Below, in pieces: positions 1 through 8,405 of a DNA stretch of 64,000 nt. The number at the start of each line of letters is the position of its first letter. The first letter of the stretch is position 1. Below the pieces are notes generated by a model. That model worked only from the letters and a program-made list of their open reading frames with translations. It was not told where the DNA came from and did no database searches. Source of the DNA: Halorhabdus sp. BNX81 (GTDB lineage Archaea > Halobacteriota > Halobacteria > Halobacteriales > Haloarculaceae); contig NZ_CP107254.1 of NCBI RefSeq assembly GCF_029229925.1, forward strand, positions 1,922,001 through 1,986,000. The letters are read 5' to 3'. The position numbers were made by a program, and so were the translations under genes.

Positions 1-77
1 ATCATTAGACTGATACTATGAACGCGGTACTCCGCACACTCAAAGAACAATCCTCGAAGAATCGGAACAATTGAAAA

Positions 78-431
78 GTCTCACTACGACGCGCAACTTC
101 GGAACTACTACAGAACTGGTCAGTTTTACATCAATTGTACGATAAGTACAAGGATGCAGATGCCTCCTGGCTTACTCGCCAAAGCAACCCCTACACCTTC
201 TCCTCTCTCACGCGGTTGCTTGCAAGATTTGCCGAGGTTGCTAATTTAGATACGAAGGACCGCTCGCTTACGTGGTACAGTCTTCATCACTCTGTTGTCA
301 CCGACATGGCGTGAGAGGAAAGTCAGGCTGTCGCTTAAGCCCAGTTGCGCCACTGATCTATTCGGTCCACGGTCAAGTATGACGCCGCGCCAGTAGAAGA
401 CTGGCGAGATGCTTCGGAATGGATGCGTTAA
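78..431 (+). pseudogene. Tyrosine recombinase (phage-type integrase) remnant, C-terminal catalytic part
   Basis: Translation from about 78 to 314 gives a haloarchaeal XerC/D-type integrase core, with pieces such as YDKYKDADASWLTRQSNPY and LTWYSLHHSVVTDMA, then a stop at 312-314. After a change of frame the C-terminus continues as AQLRH, a stop, then VKYDAAPVEDWRDASEWMR and a stop at 429-431. These match the order of the conserved box II (HxxR-like region, here HHSV) and the catalytic tyrosine segment (KYD) of archaeal integrases. A stop at 72-74 closes the frame upstream. With at least three disruptions it cannot make a working enzyme. It converges with the membrane protein gene that ends at 428. 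It suggests that the left end of the window is a decayed integrative element. Confidence 0.8.
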
Positions 432-928
432 AATAGCCCCAAATCTCCTCGTTTCTCTTTAGCGCTCTGTTCTACTTGTTGAGCTTTTTCTGCCGCTTTC
501 CTAACTCGATTTTTTGTTTCGTCCGGATCAATATCTTCGGTATTTACTGGTGGGCGAACCATCTTGACCTGCTGACACTCTGCGATGAGCGTTTCACACA
601 GATCTAATAGTGATTCATCAACTGCAGGGGGTGCATCGGCTAAATGCTGGGCTAACTCAGCATGGACGCCCGCACAGGTTTTTTGAGCGATTTTTGGCTT
701 TGGACCAGTCCAGTCTCCGTAATTCACCCGCTGTATTCGTTGGGCCAGCCTTTCTACTCGACTGTACCATTGTTCAACCTCTCTTTTACGCTGGTTCTGA
801 TTCTGATACCCTACGGCAATCAGTCCGATGACACCACTGACGGCCCCACCAAGGGCTGTCGGAATTGCCGTGCTCCAATCAATCATGGATGAATTTAAAA
901 AGTCTGGAAATATTAAATCTACTGTCAC
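428..928 (-). CDS. Hypothetical membrane-anchored protein
   Basis: I do not recognise a family. The 166-aa product has one clear N-terminal membrane segment (about residues 23-41, rich in Ala, Gly, Ile and Val) followed by a charged, probably helical cytoplasmic domain with Lys, Glu and Gln-rich stretches near the C-terminus. The start is a GTG at 928. An ATG at 886 (MIDWSTAIP) is an alternative that keeps the membrane segment. Its AT-rich composition matches the rest of the 1-2,300 island. Its stop overlaps the end of the integrase remnant in a convergent arrangement. Confidence 0.55.
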   Translation of the reverse strand: MTVDLIFPDFLNSSMIDWSTAIPTALGGAVSGVIGLIAVGYQNQNQRKREVEQWYSRVERLAQRIQRVNYGDWTGPKPKIAQKTCAGVHAELAQHLADAPPAVDESLLDLCETLIAECQQVKMVRPPVNTEDIDPDETKNRVRKAAEKAQQVEQSAKEKRGDLGLF

Positions 929-1019
929 TATCTGGCTGGTATTCAGTATATTTGATTCGCTTTTGTGACAATGGATCTCTGTAAGAATCTATTTGAATAG
1001 TCGGCGGCCAATTGAGTAC

Positions 1020-1460
1020 ATGGATGTTCAACAAATCAGACTGCAATTGTATCGAATCCCCGTTAGAATGACCATTGCTAGCGAATTCAGGGATTTTAAA
1101 GACTGGAATGATGAGGAAATTGAGGAAATCAAGAGCCTCATGGCAGAAAGTTTTAACGACCGTGCTGGCACCCTATTCTATCGGAACGGAGGAGTGATTT
1201 TGGTTACGTATCTTCTAATAGATAATTTTGTGAGTGACTTACCGATTGGTGTCTTAGGGATGACGTTCATTCTTTACGGTGCAACCTTGGCAGGCTACTC
1301 AATCAAGGGTCCCTATCGGATTGCAGTTGAAGGGTTGGAAAAGGAAGAACGCTATGACATCTTGAAACGAGAGATGGCCAGAGACACCATGCTGGTTACT
1401 ATGGGTGCGATATTTTTCGTTGCAGGGTTCTCCCTGCGGATTATCACATCAGCATTGTAG
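1020..1460 (+). CDS. Hypothetical integral membrane protein
   Basis: The product is 146 aa from ATG 1020; a TTG at 993 would add nine residues. A soluble N-terminal part with an acidic segment (DWNDEEIEEIKSL) precedes two adjacent hydrophobic segments (about residues 60-100) and a third near the C-terminus (MLVTMGAIFFVAGFSLRI). An AT-rich TATA-like stretch (gtatattt, about 947-954) lies upstream. I cannot assign a family. AT-richer codon use fits transfer with the neighbouring integrase remnant. Confidence 0.55.
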   Translation: MDVQQIRLQLYRIPVRMTIASEFRDFKDWNDEEIEEIKSLMAESFNDRAGTLFYRNGGVILVTYLLIDNFVSDLPIGVLGMTFILYGATLAGYSIKGPYRIAVEGLEKEERYDILKREMARDTMLVTMGAIFFVAGFSLRIITSAL

Positions 1461-1830
1461 CAGACAGTGCCTTGCAAGTTGATACGTCGGTGAGTCATCC
1501 AACCGCATGGTGGCTCATCGAATCGAAAATCTCTCTTGGGTCGTCGCGTGATCAAGCCAATCCTCATTTGCCCCGGGACTATAGCGGTGTCAGATTAGCA
1601 CCGATCAAAGAGATACTTTTGCCGGCTAACCAGCCGGACCCTGGCGGAATGAAAGGGCGAGCCAGTTTCGGGAACCCCGACGAAGTAAGCACTGCAGGGC
1701 GCGTAGCGCCCGAAGCGCGCAACAAGTCGCGGGACCGAAACTGGAGAGGGCTTTCAGAGTGGTTTCCATCTTTTCAGATCTTTATCTGAACACTATCCCT
1801 CGATAAGAATGAGATCAACTGCGCTACCGT
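1461..1830. other. Intergenic stretch holding a block of stem-loops
   Basis: These 370 bases contain no gene I trust. An open frame at 1472-1789 on the plus strand reads through the stem-loops described in the next entry and has no recognisable domain, so I treat it as fortuitous. Confidence 0.4.
1585..1744. ncRNA. Candidate structured RNA or cruciform (three stem-loops)
   Basis: Three strong hairpins occur in a row. 1585-1590 pairs with 1598-1603 (CGGTGT/GCACCG, one G-T pair). 1622-1627 pairs with 1632-1637 (CCGGCT/AGCCGG). A long element pairs 1662-1671 perfectly with 1735-1744 (CCAGTTTCGG/CCGAAACTGG). Inside the long element, CCC 1675-1677 and CGAC 1678-1681 pair with GGG 1731-1733 and GTCG 1726-1729, and the apex 1697-1702/1706-1711 is GGGCGC with a GTA loop. 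This is far more structure than surrounding DNA shows. Strand is unknown. Possibilities include a non-coding RNA, a mobile-element end or a replication/recombination site; no function is shown. Confidence 0.4.
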
Positions 1831-2106
1831 TCAGCAACTCGGCTGTTTCAGTAAGTTGTCGTCCTTGGTGTCATTCGGTTCGCTACGGACATACTTTGTT
1901 GTCCCACGTTTCACAGCATTAACATCCGTCCGTGTTCCGTTATGTTCAACTACTACGTTGTATCCCTCTTTTTCAATGAGGTCATAAACCTGCGCAGGTG
2001 TGCGGGTAGCAATTCCCCCATCTTCAGCGTCAAAGCCAATTGTTTCAATATCTCGGCAATCTCTTGGGTTGCTATCGACGTTTACGCATCGAACGGTTAA
2101 TGCCAT
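1831..2106 (-). CDS. DUF3892 domain protein
   Basis: The 91-aa product starts at ATG 2106 (MALTVRCVNVD). It matches the haloarchaeal DUF3892 pattern: an N-terminal strand (LTVRCV), a CRDIETIGFDAEDGG segment, and a C-terminal YVRSEPNDTKDDNLLKQPSC, where the family usually has Y-x-x-T/S-E-x-D-D-T-x-x-D-N-L-L-x-L-P-x-C. The function of the family is unknown. An in-frame extension upstream to 2232 looks non-coding. The gene is the last one before the attachment region, so it is probably part of the integrated element or was exposed by it. Confidence 0.75.
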   Translation of the reverse strand: MALTVRCVNVDSNPRDCRDIETIGFDAEDGGIATRTPAQVYDLIEKEGYNVVVEHNGTRTDVNAVKRGTTKYVRSEPNDTKDDNLLKQPSC

Positions 2107-2322
2107 ATAGGTATGTAACTGAGTGGACGTTTGTAAAGGCCAGCCTACCGCGGTGAAAGTGAAACAGGTGTTTCCCGCACGGGCAAAACAGGCCCAATTA
2201 GCTCCGAAGCTATCGTGCTCTGGTCTTATCACCGTTCATCAAGGTCAGTGGTTGTGAACGCCAGGGATATGGGACCCGAAACTACCCAAAATAACGGTAT
2301 TGGGCGCTATTCCTCTTGGAAC

Positions 2323-2347
2323 AAGCGGTGGGGCTGGGATTTGAACC
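2323..2347 (+). repeat. Direct repeat of the tRNA-Ser 3' end, att-like, copy 1
   Basis: Twenty-five bases are identical to 2443-2467, which includes the acceptor 3' strand and part of the T-arm of tRNA-Ser. Duplication of a tRNA 3' end is the usual footprint of integrase-mediated insertion. A partial inverted copy at 2395-2417 (ggcttcaaatcc then caccac) suggests more than one event. Confidence 0.7.
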
Positions 2348-2394
2348 GAGCCAAGACGGTCCTGCTCACTTCGTTGCGCGGGCTGCGACTTGTC

Positions 2395-2417
2395 GGCTTC
2401 AAATCCAGTTGCACCAC
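2395..2417 (+). repeat. Degenerate inverted copy of the tRNA-Ser T-arm and acceptor end
   Basis: Read on the plus strand this segment resembles the sense 3' end of the tRNA (T-loop TTCAAATCC followed by AG and CACCAC). It is therefore an imperfect inverted repeat of 2325-2347. The pairing is interrupted, so it is a remnant rather than a functional tRNA. Confidence 0.4.
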
Positions 2418-2442
2418 TCAGCGCTCACGTTCGTTCGCGCAG

Positions 2443-2467
2443 AAGCGGTGGGGCTGGGATTTGAACC
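2443..2467 (+). repeat. Direct repeat at the tRNA-Ser 3' end, att-like, copy 2
   Basis: This copy overlaps the functional tRNA-Ser gene, which reads on the minus strand and has its 3' end at 2446. The copy at 2323-2347 is identical over 25 bases, and only about 95 bases separate the two. Confidence 0.7.
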
Positions 2468-2527
2468 CAGGAGGCTTGCGCCACCGGTTTTCAAGACCGG
2501 CGCAATGGGCCGCTCTGCCACCCCACC
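2446..2527 (-). tRNA. tRNA-Ser (anticodon TGA)
   Basis: The minus strand folds as an 82-nt class II tRNA. The acceptor GGTGGGG pairs with CCCCACC and is followed by a G discriminator base, as expected for serine. The D-arm contains GGC-AGAG, the anticodon stem CCGGT/ACCGG encloses the loop with TGA (plus-strand 2491-2493), a long variable arm follows, and the T-arm is CTGGG-TTCAAAT-CCCAG. CCA is not encoded. The 3' end served as an integration site, as the repeats show. Confidence 0.93.
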
Positions 2528-2941
2528 ACGATAGCCTGAACGACCATGTCTCGGTATGGTCACACCGGCGGTCACTCAGGTGCGTTTGCCAGCACCAACA
2601 CGTGCCAAACCGGAACCGAGCGGTCGCGTGTGCGATTGGCTGCGGCATCTAAACGAATGAACACACTGAATTTCAAGCTGTCGTTCTCAGTCGTGGCCTG
2701 ACGGGTTGTCGTGACGCCCCGAACAGGACCTGACGACCACGATCAGAGGGATAGCTGTCGTACTCGTGGTCCGCTACTGCAGCGACATGGGCAACACAGC
2801 AACGAGCCAAACGCGTTTGGTGATCCAGGTCCTCCCTATGAGCATGTTTGCTGTCGAGTTTTGGGGCCACGTCGACCAATCGCGCGGCGGAACTGACCAC
2901 GTGGAAACAGGTACCGATGTCCATCCCACCAGACACTGCTG
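2528..2941. other. Intergenic, no gene seen
   Basis: These 414 bases lie between the tRNA-Ser and the ferredoxin gene. Open frames here lack domains and overlap each other on both strands. The tRNA promoter should lie just right of 2527, but no convincing TATA box stands out. Confidence 0.4.
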
Positions 2942-3316
2942 ATGAGTGACGAATCGACGGCCGAAACAGGAGAATACGACACAGTGACTGTGACTGTCTT
3001 TGACGGCGAGACTCGGACCGAGGTATCAGTCACGCGCGGCCGGACACTTCGTGACGTGCTCCTCGAACAGGGATTCTCGCCGTACACACGGCTGACAGCG
3101 TCAGCGAACTGCGGCGGCCGTGGGCTCTGTGCGACCTGTGGCGTGCGGTTGCGTGATGGGCCGCCGCCGAAGCACTGGCACGATCGGCTGGCAGCCCGGT
3201 TTGGCTATCCACGACTGTCCTGTCAGGTGACCGTCGAGGCCGATCTCACCGTCGAACTGGTCGCGGACAAACGCATCTGGGGATCTCGGAACGCCACCGA
3301 AAACGATTCCCGGTGA
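2942..3316 (+). CDS. 2Fe-2S ferredoxin
   Basis: The 124-aa electron carrier has a beta-grasp ferredoxin fold. Cluster ligands are Cys57, Cys63, Cys66 and Cys94, giving the spacing C-x5-C-x2-C-x27-C (CGGRGLCATC, then SC). The x5 spacing is that of the adrenodoxin/putidaredoxin-like group rather than the x4 of plant-type photosynthetic ferredoxins. An acidic N-terminal extension is typical of halophile proteins. No partner reductase is adjacent, so its redox role is open. Confidence 0.85.
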   Translation: MSDESTAETGEYDTVTVTVFDGETRTEVSVTRGRTLRDVLLEQGFSPYTRLTASANCGGRGLCATCGVRLRDGPPPKHWHDRLAARFGYPRLSCQVTVEADLTVELVADKRIWGSRNATENDSR

Positions 3317-3387
3317 CGGCCGGCCCACGGCTCGAAACTTCGCGCCCACAGCCCTGACCTTTTGATGGTTGAGTCCGAGTATCCCCT

Positions 3388-3588
3388 ATGGATGGTGAAC
3401 TCTCCTTGCCGGTGGCTGTGGGGATCATCCTCGCAGTTATCGCCGCAGGCACTGGTGGACTGATCGTGGCACCGATCGGGATGACGGCCGAGACGACGCT
3501 GATGATGGTACTGCCGTCGATGCTCGTCTTCGCCGTCGTCGTGTTCGTCGTCGGTGTCATGCACGGCCAGCACCGCGCGAACAGCTAA
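3388..3588 (+). CDS. Small integral membrane protein (66 aa)
   Basis: Two hydrophobic segments make up most of the protein (about residues 8-27 and 37-59), joined by a short polar turn (GMTAETT). It ends in a short basic or polar tail. Conserved small membrane proteins of this type are common in haloarchaea, but I cannot state a function. A hairpin and T-run terminator follows at 3605-3627. Confidence 0.65.
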   Translation: MDGELSLPVAVGIILAVIAAGTGGLIVAPIGMTAETTLMMVLPSMLVFAVVVFVVGVMHGQHRANS

Positions 3589-3604
3589 TCACGGTTCGGT
3601 CGCT

Positions 3605-3627
3605 GCCGGCCGACCGGCAAGTTTTTT
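3605..3627 (+). terminator. Hairpin and T-run terminator
   Basis: GCCGG (3605-3609) pairs with CCGGC (3614-3618) around the loop CCGA, and six T residues follow at 3622-3627. It lies 17 bases after the small membrane protein gene and just before purB. Confidence 0.6.
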
Positions 3628-3651
3628 CGCCGCCTCCACCCAGCCACGGAC

Positions 3652-5034
3652 ATGACTGATCGCGATCCGCTGTCGGCGGTCTCGCCGCTCGATGGCCGTT
3701 ACGCCCGCTACACCGACCCGCTGGTGCCCTACGCCAGCGAATCGGGACTGATCCGCGCCCGCGTTCGTGTGGAAGTCGAGTACCTGCTCGCGCTCGCCGA
3801 CCTCGACGCGACGCCCCTCGAAATCGACGACGACCAGCGCGCGACACTTCGGGCCGTCTACGAGGACTTCGACGACGAGGACGCCGCACTGGTCAAACAG
3901 ATCGAAACCGAAGGGACCGAGACGTACGACGCGACCAACCACGACGTCAAGGCCGTCGAGTACTTCCTCCGGGAGCGACTGCCCGCCGATCTCGACGCCG
4001 AACAGTGGCTGCACTTCGGGCTCACCAGCGAGGACGTCAACAACCTGGCCCAGCGAATCCTGGTGAAGCCTGCTGTCGAGGACGTCCTCCTGCCTGCCCT
4101 GCGGGACGTCCGGGACGCCCTGGTCGAACTTGCCCAGACCTATCGGGACACGCCGATGCTCGCCCGGACCCACGGCCAGCCGGCCACGCCGACGACCTTC
4201 GGCAAGGAGATGGCCGTCTACGCCTCGCGACTCGGCCGCGCACTCGGGCGAATCCAGTGGGCGACGGATGGGCTCTCCGGGAAACTCGCCGGCGCGTCGG
4301 GGACCTACGCCGCTCACCACGCGGCCTACCCCGACGTCGACTGGCCGGCCTTCGCGCTGGGGTTCGTCGACTCGCTCGGCCTCGACCACGAACCACTCAC
4401 GACGCAGGTCAACCCGTGCGATGATCTCGCGACGCTGTTCGGCGCACTCCAGGGCGCGAACCGGATCTTGCTTGACCTCGACCTCGACGCCTGGCTGTAC
4501 GTCTCGGATCGCTATCTCGGCCAGCGATCCGTCGACGGTGAGACCGGTTCCTCGACGATGCCACACAAGGTCAACCCGATCGACTTCGAGAACAGCGAGG
4601 GCAACCTCTCGAAGGCCAACAGCGATCTGGACTTTCTGGCGGGGTACGTCACCAACTCCCGACTCCAGCGTGACCTCTCCGACTCGACGGTCAAGCGCAA
4701 CATCGGCGGCGCGCTCGCTCACTGTCTGATCGGCTACGAAAAACTTCAGCGGGGACTCGGAAAGGTCGTCCCGAACGAGGCCGTCATGCGTGAGGATCTC
4801 GAGGCAACCCCCGCCGTCATCGGCGAGGCCGTCCAGACGATTCTCCGACGAGAGGGCTACACTGACGCCTACGAGCGCGTCAAAGAACACACGCGCGGTG
4901 AGTCGATCAAGATGGCAGACTTCGAGGCGTTGTTTGCGGATCTCGATGTCGATCCGGCTGTCAGGGACGAACTCGAAGCGTTGACGCCGGCATCGTATAC
5001 GGGTATCGCCGACGAACTGGCTGACGTTCAGTAG
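3652..5034 (+). CDS. purB: Adenylosuccinate lyase
   Basis: PurB cleaves SAICAR to AICAR and adenylosuccinate to AMP, each with release of fumarate, in purine synthesis. The 460-aa length is normal. The fumarase/aspartase superfamily signature GSSTMPHKVNP is at about residues 298-308 and holds the flexible catalytic loop. The catalytic-site segment with RTHGQPATPTTFGKE is present, as is LHFGLTSEDVNN near residue 125. The gene stands alone. purL, another purine gene, is about 18 kb away. Confidence 0.96.
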   Translation: MTDRDPLSAVSPLDGRYARYTDPLVPYASESGLIRARVRVEVEYLLALADLDATPLEIDDDQRATLRAVYEDFDDEDAALVKQIETEGTETYDATNHDVKAVEYFLRERLPADLDAEQWLHFGLTSEDVNNLAQRILVKPAVEDVLLPALRDVRDALVELAQTYRDTPMLARTHGQPATPTTFGKEMAVYASRLGRALGRIQWATDGLSGKLAGASGTYAAHHAAYPDVDWPAFALGFVDSLGLDHEPLTTQVNPCDDLATLFGALQGANRILLDLDLDAWLYVSDRYLGQRSVDGETGSSTMPHKVNPIDFENSEGNLSKANSDLDFLAGYVTNSRLQRDLSDSTVKRNIGGALAHCLIGYEKLQRGLGKVVPNEAVMREDLEATPAVIGEAVQTILRREGYTDAYERVKEHTRGESIKMADFEALFADLDVDPAVRDELEALTPASYTGIADELADVQ

Positions 5035-5136
5035 CCGGGAGCCGACGCGTTCGCCCTCCCGTTGGGACACGCCGTCTTCGACCTATCGCTCAGGCATATC
5101 GATACCCTCTTTTCCCCGCCTGTGGGATCTACCGCC

Positions 5137-6117
5137 ATGACGAAACAGATCGCCGCCATTCCGGGCGACGGCATCGGTCAGGAAGTGCTCCCTGCAGCCA
5201 TCGACGTGCTTGAGGCACTCGATCGGGACTTCGAGTTCGTCGAGGGTCGCGCGGGCAATGCCGTCTACGAGCGCGAGGGCACGCCCCTGCCCGAGGAGAC
5301 GCGGGAACTCGCCCGGGAGGCCGACGCGACGCTGTTCGGTGCCGCGGGGGAACTCGCGGCCGACATCATCCTCCCGCTCCGCCAGGACGTCGAGTCCTTC
5401 GCCAACATCCGCCCGGCTCGCGCGTACCCGGGTGTCGACGCCGTCAAGCCCGAGACCGATCTGGTTTTCGTCCGGGAAAATACCCAGGGCGTCTACGCCG
5501 GCTTCGAATCCGACCTTACCGATGACGTCGCAACGTTGACGCGACTCATCACCGAGGATGCGTCCCGGAAGATCGCCGAGTACGGCTTCGAGTACGCCGA
5601 CGAGCACGACGCCGACCGGATCACTGTCGCCCACAAGGCCAACGTGATGCGAAAGACCGACGGGCTGTTCGTCGACACCGCCGCGGAGGTTGCCGAGGAG
5701 ATGGACGTCGAGTACGACGAGGCGCTAATCGACGCGCTGGCGATGCACCTCGTTTTACACCCCGAGGATTACGACGTGATCGTAACGCCGAACCTCGCCG
5801 GCGACGTGCTCTCGGACCTCGCAGCGGGCCTCGTCGGCGGGCTCGGCATGCTGCCAAGCGCCAACGTCGGCGAGGACAACGCGCTGTTCGAACCCGTCCA
5901 TGGCTCGGCCCCCGACATCGCCGGTGAGGGCGTTGCCAACCCGTCGGCGATGATCCTCTCGGCCGCCATGATGCTCGAGTACTTCGGCTACGACGAGGAC
6001 GGCCAGCGTGTCCGCAACGCCGTCGAGACCGTGCTCGAAGACGGACCGCGGACCCCTGACCTCGGTGGGGACGCCTCCACCGAGGAGTTCACCGACGCCG
6101 TTCTCGAACAGCTTTGA
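5137..6117 (+). CDS. leuB: 3-isopropylmalate dehydrogenase
   Basis: LeuB oxidises and decarboxylates 3-isopropylmalate to 2-ketoisocaproate with NAD in leucine synthesis. From ATG 5137 the protein is 326 aa and begins with the family start ([15 protein letters not shown]). The metal and substrate site [20 protein letters not shown] and the cofactor loop [12 protein letters not shown] are present. An upstream in-frame extension to 5062 is not needed. The related homoisocitrate or isocitrate dehydrogenases are alternatives, but short length and leu genes nearby favour LeuB. It is separated from leuCD by about 6 kb and lies on the opposite strand. Confidence 0.88.
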   Translation: MTKQIAAIPGDGIGQEVLPAAIDVLEALDRDFEFVEGRAGNAVYEREGTPLPEETRELAREADATLFGAAGELAADIILPLRQDVESFANIRPARAYPGVDAVKPETDLVFVRENTQGVYAGFESDLTDDVATLTRLITEDASRKIAEYGFEYADEHDADRITVAHKANVMRKTDGLFVDTAAEVAEEMDVEYDEALIDALAMHLVLHPEDYDVIVTPNLAGDVLSDLAAGLVGGLGMLPSANVGEDNALFEPVHGSAPDIAGEGVANPSAMILSAAMMLEYFGYDEDGQRVRNAVETVLEDGPRTPDLGGDASTEEFTDAVLEQL

Positions 6118-6183
6118 ACGGCTGATAGTGCCTCCCTGGCGGCTTGCGGGCCGGCAATCGCACTCGGTACGTCGAGACCGACC

Positions 6184-6191
6184 TTCTTAAG
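6184..6191 (+). promoter_or_regulatory. TATA-like box upstream of the pfkB-type kinase
   Basis: The AT-rich ttcttaag in GC-rich surroundings lies about 70 bases before ATG 6260. A purine-rich ribosome binding site (ggagga, about 6247-6252) precedes the start codon. Confidence 0.4.
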
Positions 6192-6259
6192 GCGGAGTAG
6201 TGCAACGCTCAGAGGGAAAACGGGACTGTCGGCACGCCGACGGCCCGGAGGAGATCACC

Positions 6260-7171
6260 ATGATACTGACAGTCACACCGAATCCGGCGGTCGATCAGAC
6301 GATCGAGATGGACGAAGAGGTTCAAGCCGATACCGTCCAGCGAAGTACAGACGCACAGTTCAACTCCGGCGGGAACGGCATCAACGTATCACAGTTCGTC
6401 CGCGCTTTGGGGTCGGAAACAGTCGCAACGGGTTTCATCGGCGGCTTCACCGGCTACTTCATCGAGCAGGATCTCGTCGAGTACGACGTACCGACCGATT
6501 TCGTCGAGGTCGACGGCGAAACCCGGATCAATACGACACTGCTGACGCCCGAAAGCGAGTACCACATCAATCAGTCCGGCCCGTCGGCTGACCGAGACGC
6601 CGTCGACGAACTGATCGAAACGCTGCAGGATCACGAGCCCTCGGTGATCAACATCGGCGGCAGCCTGCCGCCGGAGATGGACGCTGCTGACGTCGATCGG
6701 ATCGCGTCGGCCGGCGACTGGGACACGGCCCTCGACGTTCACGGCGAACTGATGATCGAACTCGACGGGGAGTACGAATACTGCAAACCCAACCGCGAGG
6801 AACTGACGGCCGCGACCGGGATCGAGGTCGAGACCATCGACGACTGTGCGGAGGCGGCCCGCCAGCTTCAGGAGCGGGGCTACGAGCGCGTCATCGCGTC
6901 GATGGGCGGCGACGGGGCAGTGCTGGTCACGCCCGAGGAGACGCTGTATGCGCCGCCGCTCGACGTCGACGTTGTCGACACCATCGGTGCCGGTGACTCG
7001 ATGTTCGCCGCCGTGCTGTGGGCCTACGAGCAGGGCTGGGACGACGAACGCGCGCTCCGTGCCGGGGTCGCGACCTCGGCCCAACTCGTCAGCGTCAAGG
7101 GGCCGAGCGTCCACGAACTCGATCCCGAAGCGACGATGGACGAGGTTCGCGTCTGGTCGATGCGAGCGTGA
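6260..7171 (+). CDS. pfkB: PfkB-family 1-phosphofructokinase
   Basis: The enzyme is predicted to phosphorylate fructose 1-phosphate to fructose 1,6-bisphosphate in the fructose branch of glycolysis. The 303-aa protein begins MILTVTPNPAVDQ as in 1-phosphofructokinases, with GGNGINVSQFVRALG near residue 40. The PfkB signature DTIGAGDS is at 240-247 with the catalytic Asp at 246. Start 6260 is chosen because a good ribosome binding site precedes it. A class II aldolase gene follows after 109 bases, giving the substrate-to-product order kinase then aldolase. Haloarchaeal fructose genes are controlled by GlpR, but no regulator gene is in view. Confidence 0.85.
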   Translation: MILTVTPNPAVDQTIEMDEEVQADTVQRSTDAQFNSGGNGINVSQFVRALGSETVATGFIGGFTGYFIEQDLVEYDVPTDFVEVDGETRINTTLLTPESEYHINQSGPSADRDAVDELIETLQDHEPSVINIGGSLPPEMDAADVDRIASAGDWDTALDVHGELMIELDGEYEYCKPNREELTAATGIEVETIDDCAEAARQLQERGYERVIASMGGDGAVLVTPEETLYAPPLDVDVVDTIGAGDSMFAAVLWAYEQGWDDERALRAGVATSAQLVSVKGPSVHELDPEATMDEVRVWSMRA

Positions 7172-7280
7172 GCGTCACCGTCCGGGAGTGAGCGAGTGGG
7201 GTCGCGAGTAAAATCAGTCGGCAGGAAATTCCGCATACGTTATTACGACGGCACCGAAACGACGACTCGGTGACCTACTG

Positions 7281-8273
7281 ATGCCGTTTTACGGCGGAGA
7301 CGAACTCGGAAACGTGTACGACGAGGCTCTCGACGGAGGGTTCGGACTCGTCGCGAGTAACGTCGCGGAACCGAACACGATGATGGGGCTCATGGAGGGA
7401 GCCGACCAGGCCGATTCGGACCTGCTCATCCAGATGAGCGCCGGTGCCTGCCGCTTTGCGGGCAACGGGGACGCCGAGGCGGGCCTGCGCTCGATGGGGA
7501 CGTATATCGACACCATCGCCGAGCAGTACGACATCGGCGTCTTCCTCAACATGGACCACCAGACGGACATGGACTTCATCGACATGCAGGTCGAGACGGC
7601 CATCCCCTCCTCGATCATGATCGACGCCTCCCACGAGGACTTCGAGGAGAACGTCGCCCGCTCGAAGAAGGTCGTCGAAAAGACCGAGCAGGCCGACGAG
7701 GAGATCCTCGTCGAGGCCGAACTCGGCCAGATCAAGGGCGTCGAGGACGAGATCGTCGCCGAGGAGGCGTTCTATACGGACCCCGAGCAGGCCGTCGAGT
7801 TCGTCGATCGGACGGGCTGTGACCTGCTGGCGATCTCGGTGGGGACCCAGCACGGCGTCGCCAAAGGAAAAGACCTCGATCTCAAGCCCGACCTCGCGAC
7901 GGAGATCCGGGAGGCCCTCTCGGATCACGGCCTGGATACGCCGCTGGTCCTGCACGGCTCGTCCGGCCTGCAGCCCGATCAGCTGTCTAACTTCATGAAC
8001 CGTGGGATCTGCAAGGTCAACAAGGACACCCGGTACCAGTACGAGTACACGCGGACGCTCTATGACCTCTACCGGGAGGAACCGAACGACATCGTCCCGC
8101 CGGAGGGCGTCGAGGACCAGCGGGATTCGTTCTTCAACGACGTCGACTGGTCGCCCAACAAGGACCGCTTCGATCCCCGCGTCGGCGGTCGCGACGTCCG
8201 CGAGCGGATCGCCGAAGTCTATGCCGGCCTCGCGGACGTCTCGGGCAGCGCCGGTCGAAGCCTCTACAAGTAG
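7281..8273 (+). CDS. fba: Class II fructose-bisphosphate aldolase
   Basis: The enzyme splits fructose 1,6-bisphosphate to dihydroxyacetone phosphate and glyceraldehyde 3-phosphate. The 330-aa protein shows class II zinc-enzyme features: a metal-binding segment [11 protein letters not shown], the [12 protein letters not shown] segment, the [11 protein letters not shown] phosphate and metal region, and [14 protein letters not shown] near the C-terminus. It follows the kinase that makes its substrate. A TATA-like element lies about 40 bases upstream (cgttatta, 7238-7245), so it may also have its own promoter. Confidence 0.93.
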   Translation: MPFYGGDELGNVYDEALDGGFGLVASNVAEPNTMMGLMEGADQADSDLLIQMSAGACRFAGNGDAEAGLRSMGTYIDTIAEQYDIGVFLNMDHQTDMDFIDMQVETAIPSSIMIDASHEDFEENVARSKKVVEKTEQADEEILVEAELGQIKGVEDEIVAEEAFYTDPEQAVEFVDRTGCDLLAISVGTQHGVAKGKDLDLKPDLATEIREALSDHGLDTPLVLHGSSGLQPDQLSNFMNRGICKVNKDTRYQYEYTRTLYDLYREEPNDIVPPEGVEDQRDSFFNDVDWSPNKDRFDPRVGGRDVRERIAEVYAGLADVSGSAGRSLYK

Positions 8274-8405
8274 CACTCTACCGGTAGTTTCTCGACGTAA
8301 CCGTTTTACAACCGGCGTTCGGATGGAGGGCCTCCAGAACGCTTTTTGCCGATGTCGTCGTCTATCTACGTAAGCGGCGACGCTATCGTCACGAATCACG
8401 ACACC

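Larger units (their letters stand above)
2107..2445. other. Attachment-region intergenic DNA
   Basis: No gene is seen in these 339 bases. The right half carries the second copy of the tRNA-Ser 3' end and a degenerate inverted copy of it (entries below). GC content rises from left to right, marking the boundary between island and chromosome core. Confidence 0.5.

Noticed and set aside
1472-1789. A 105-codon plus-strand gene
   Set aside because: It reads straight through three strong stem-loops and lacks any domain or plausible promoter, so the structured RNA reading is preferred.
2323-2420. A second tRNA gene next to tRNA-Ser
   Set aside because: Only the 3' end is duplicated, there is no anticodon stem, and the intervening sequence does not fold as a tRNA.
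2215-2652. Plus- and minus-strand frames across the tRNA
   Set aside because: They overlap the tRNA-Ser gene and its repeats and have no recognisable protein features.
3589-5070. A 493-codon minus-strand frame opposite purB
   Set aside because: It has no domains and lies exactly antisense to a well-supported gene.
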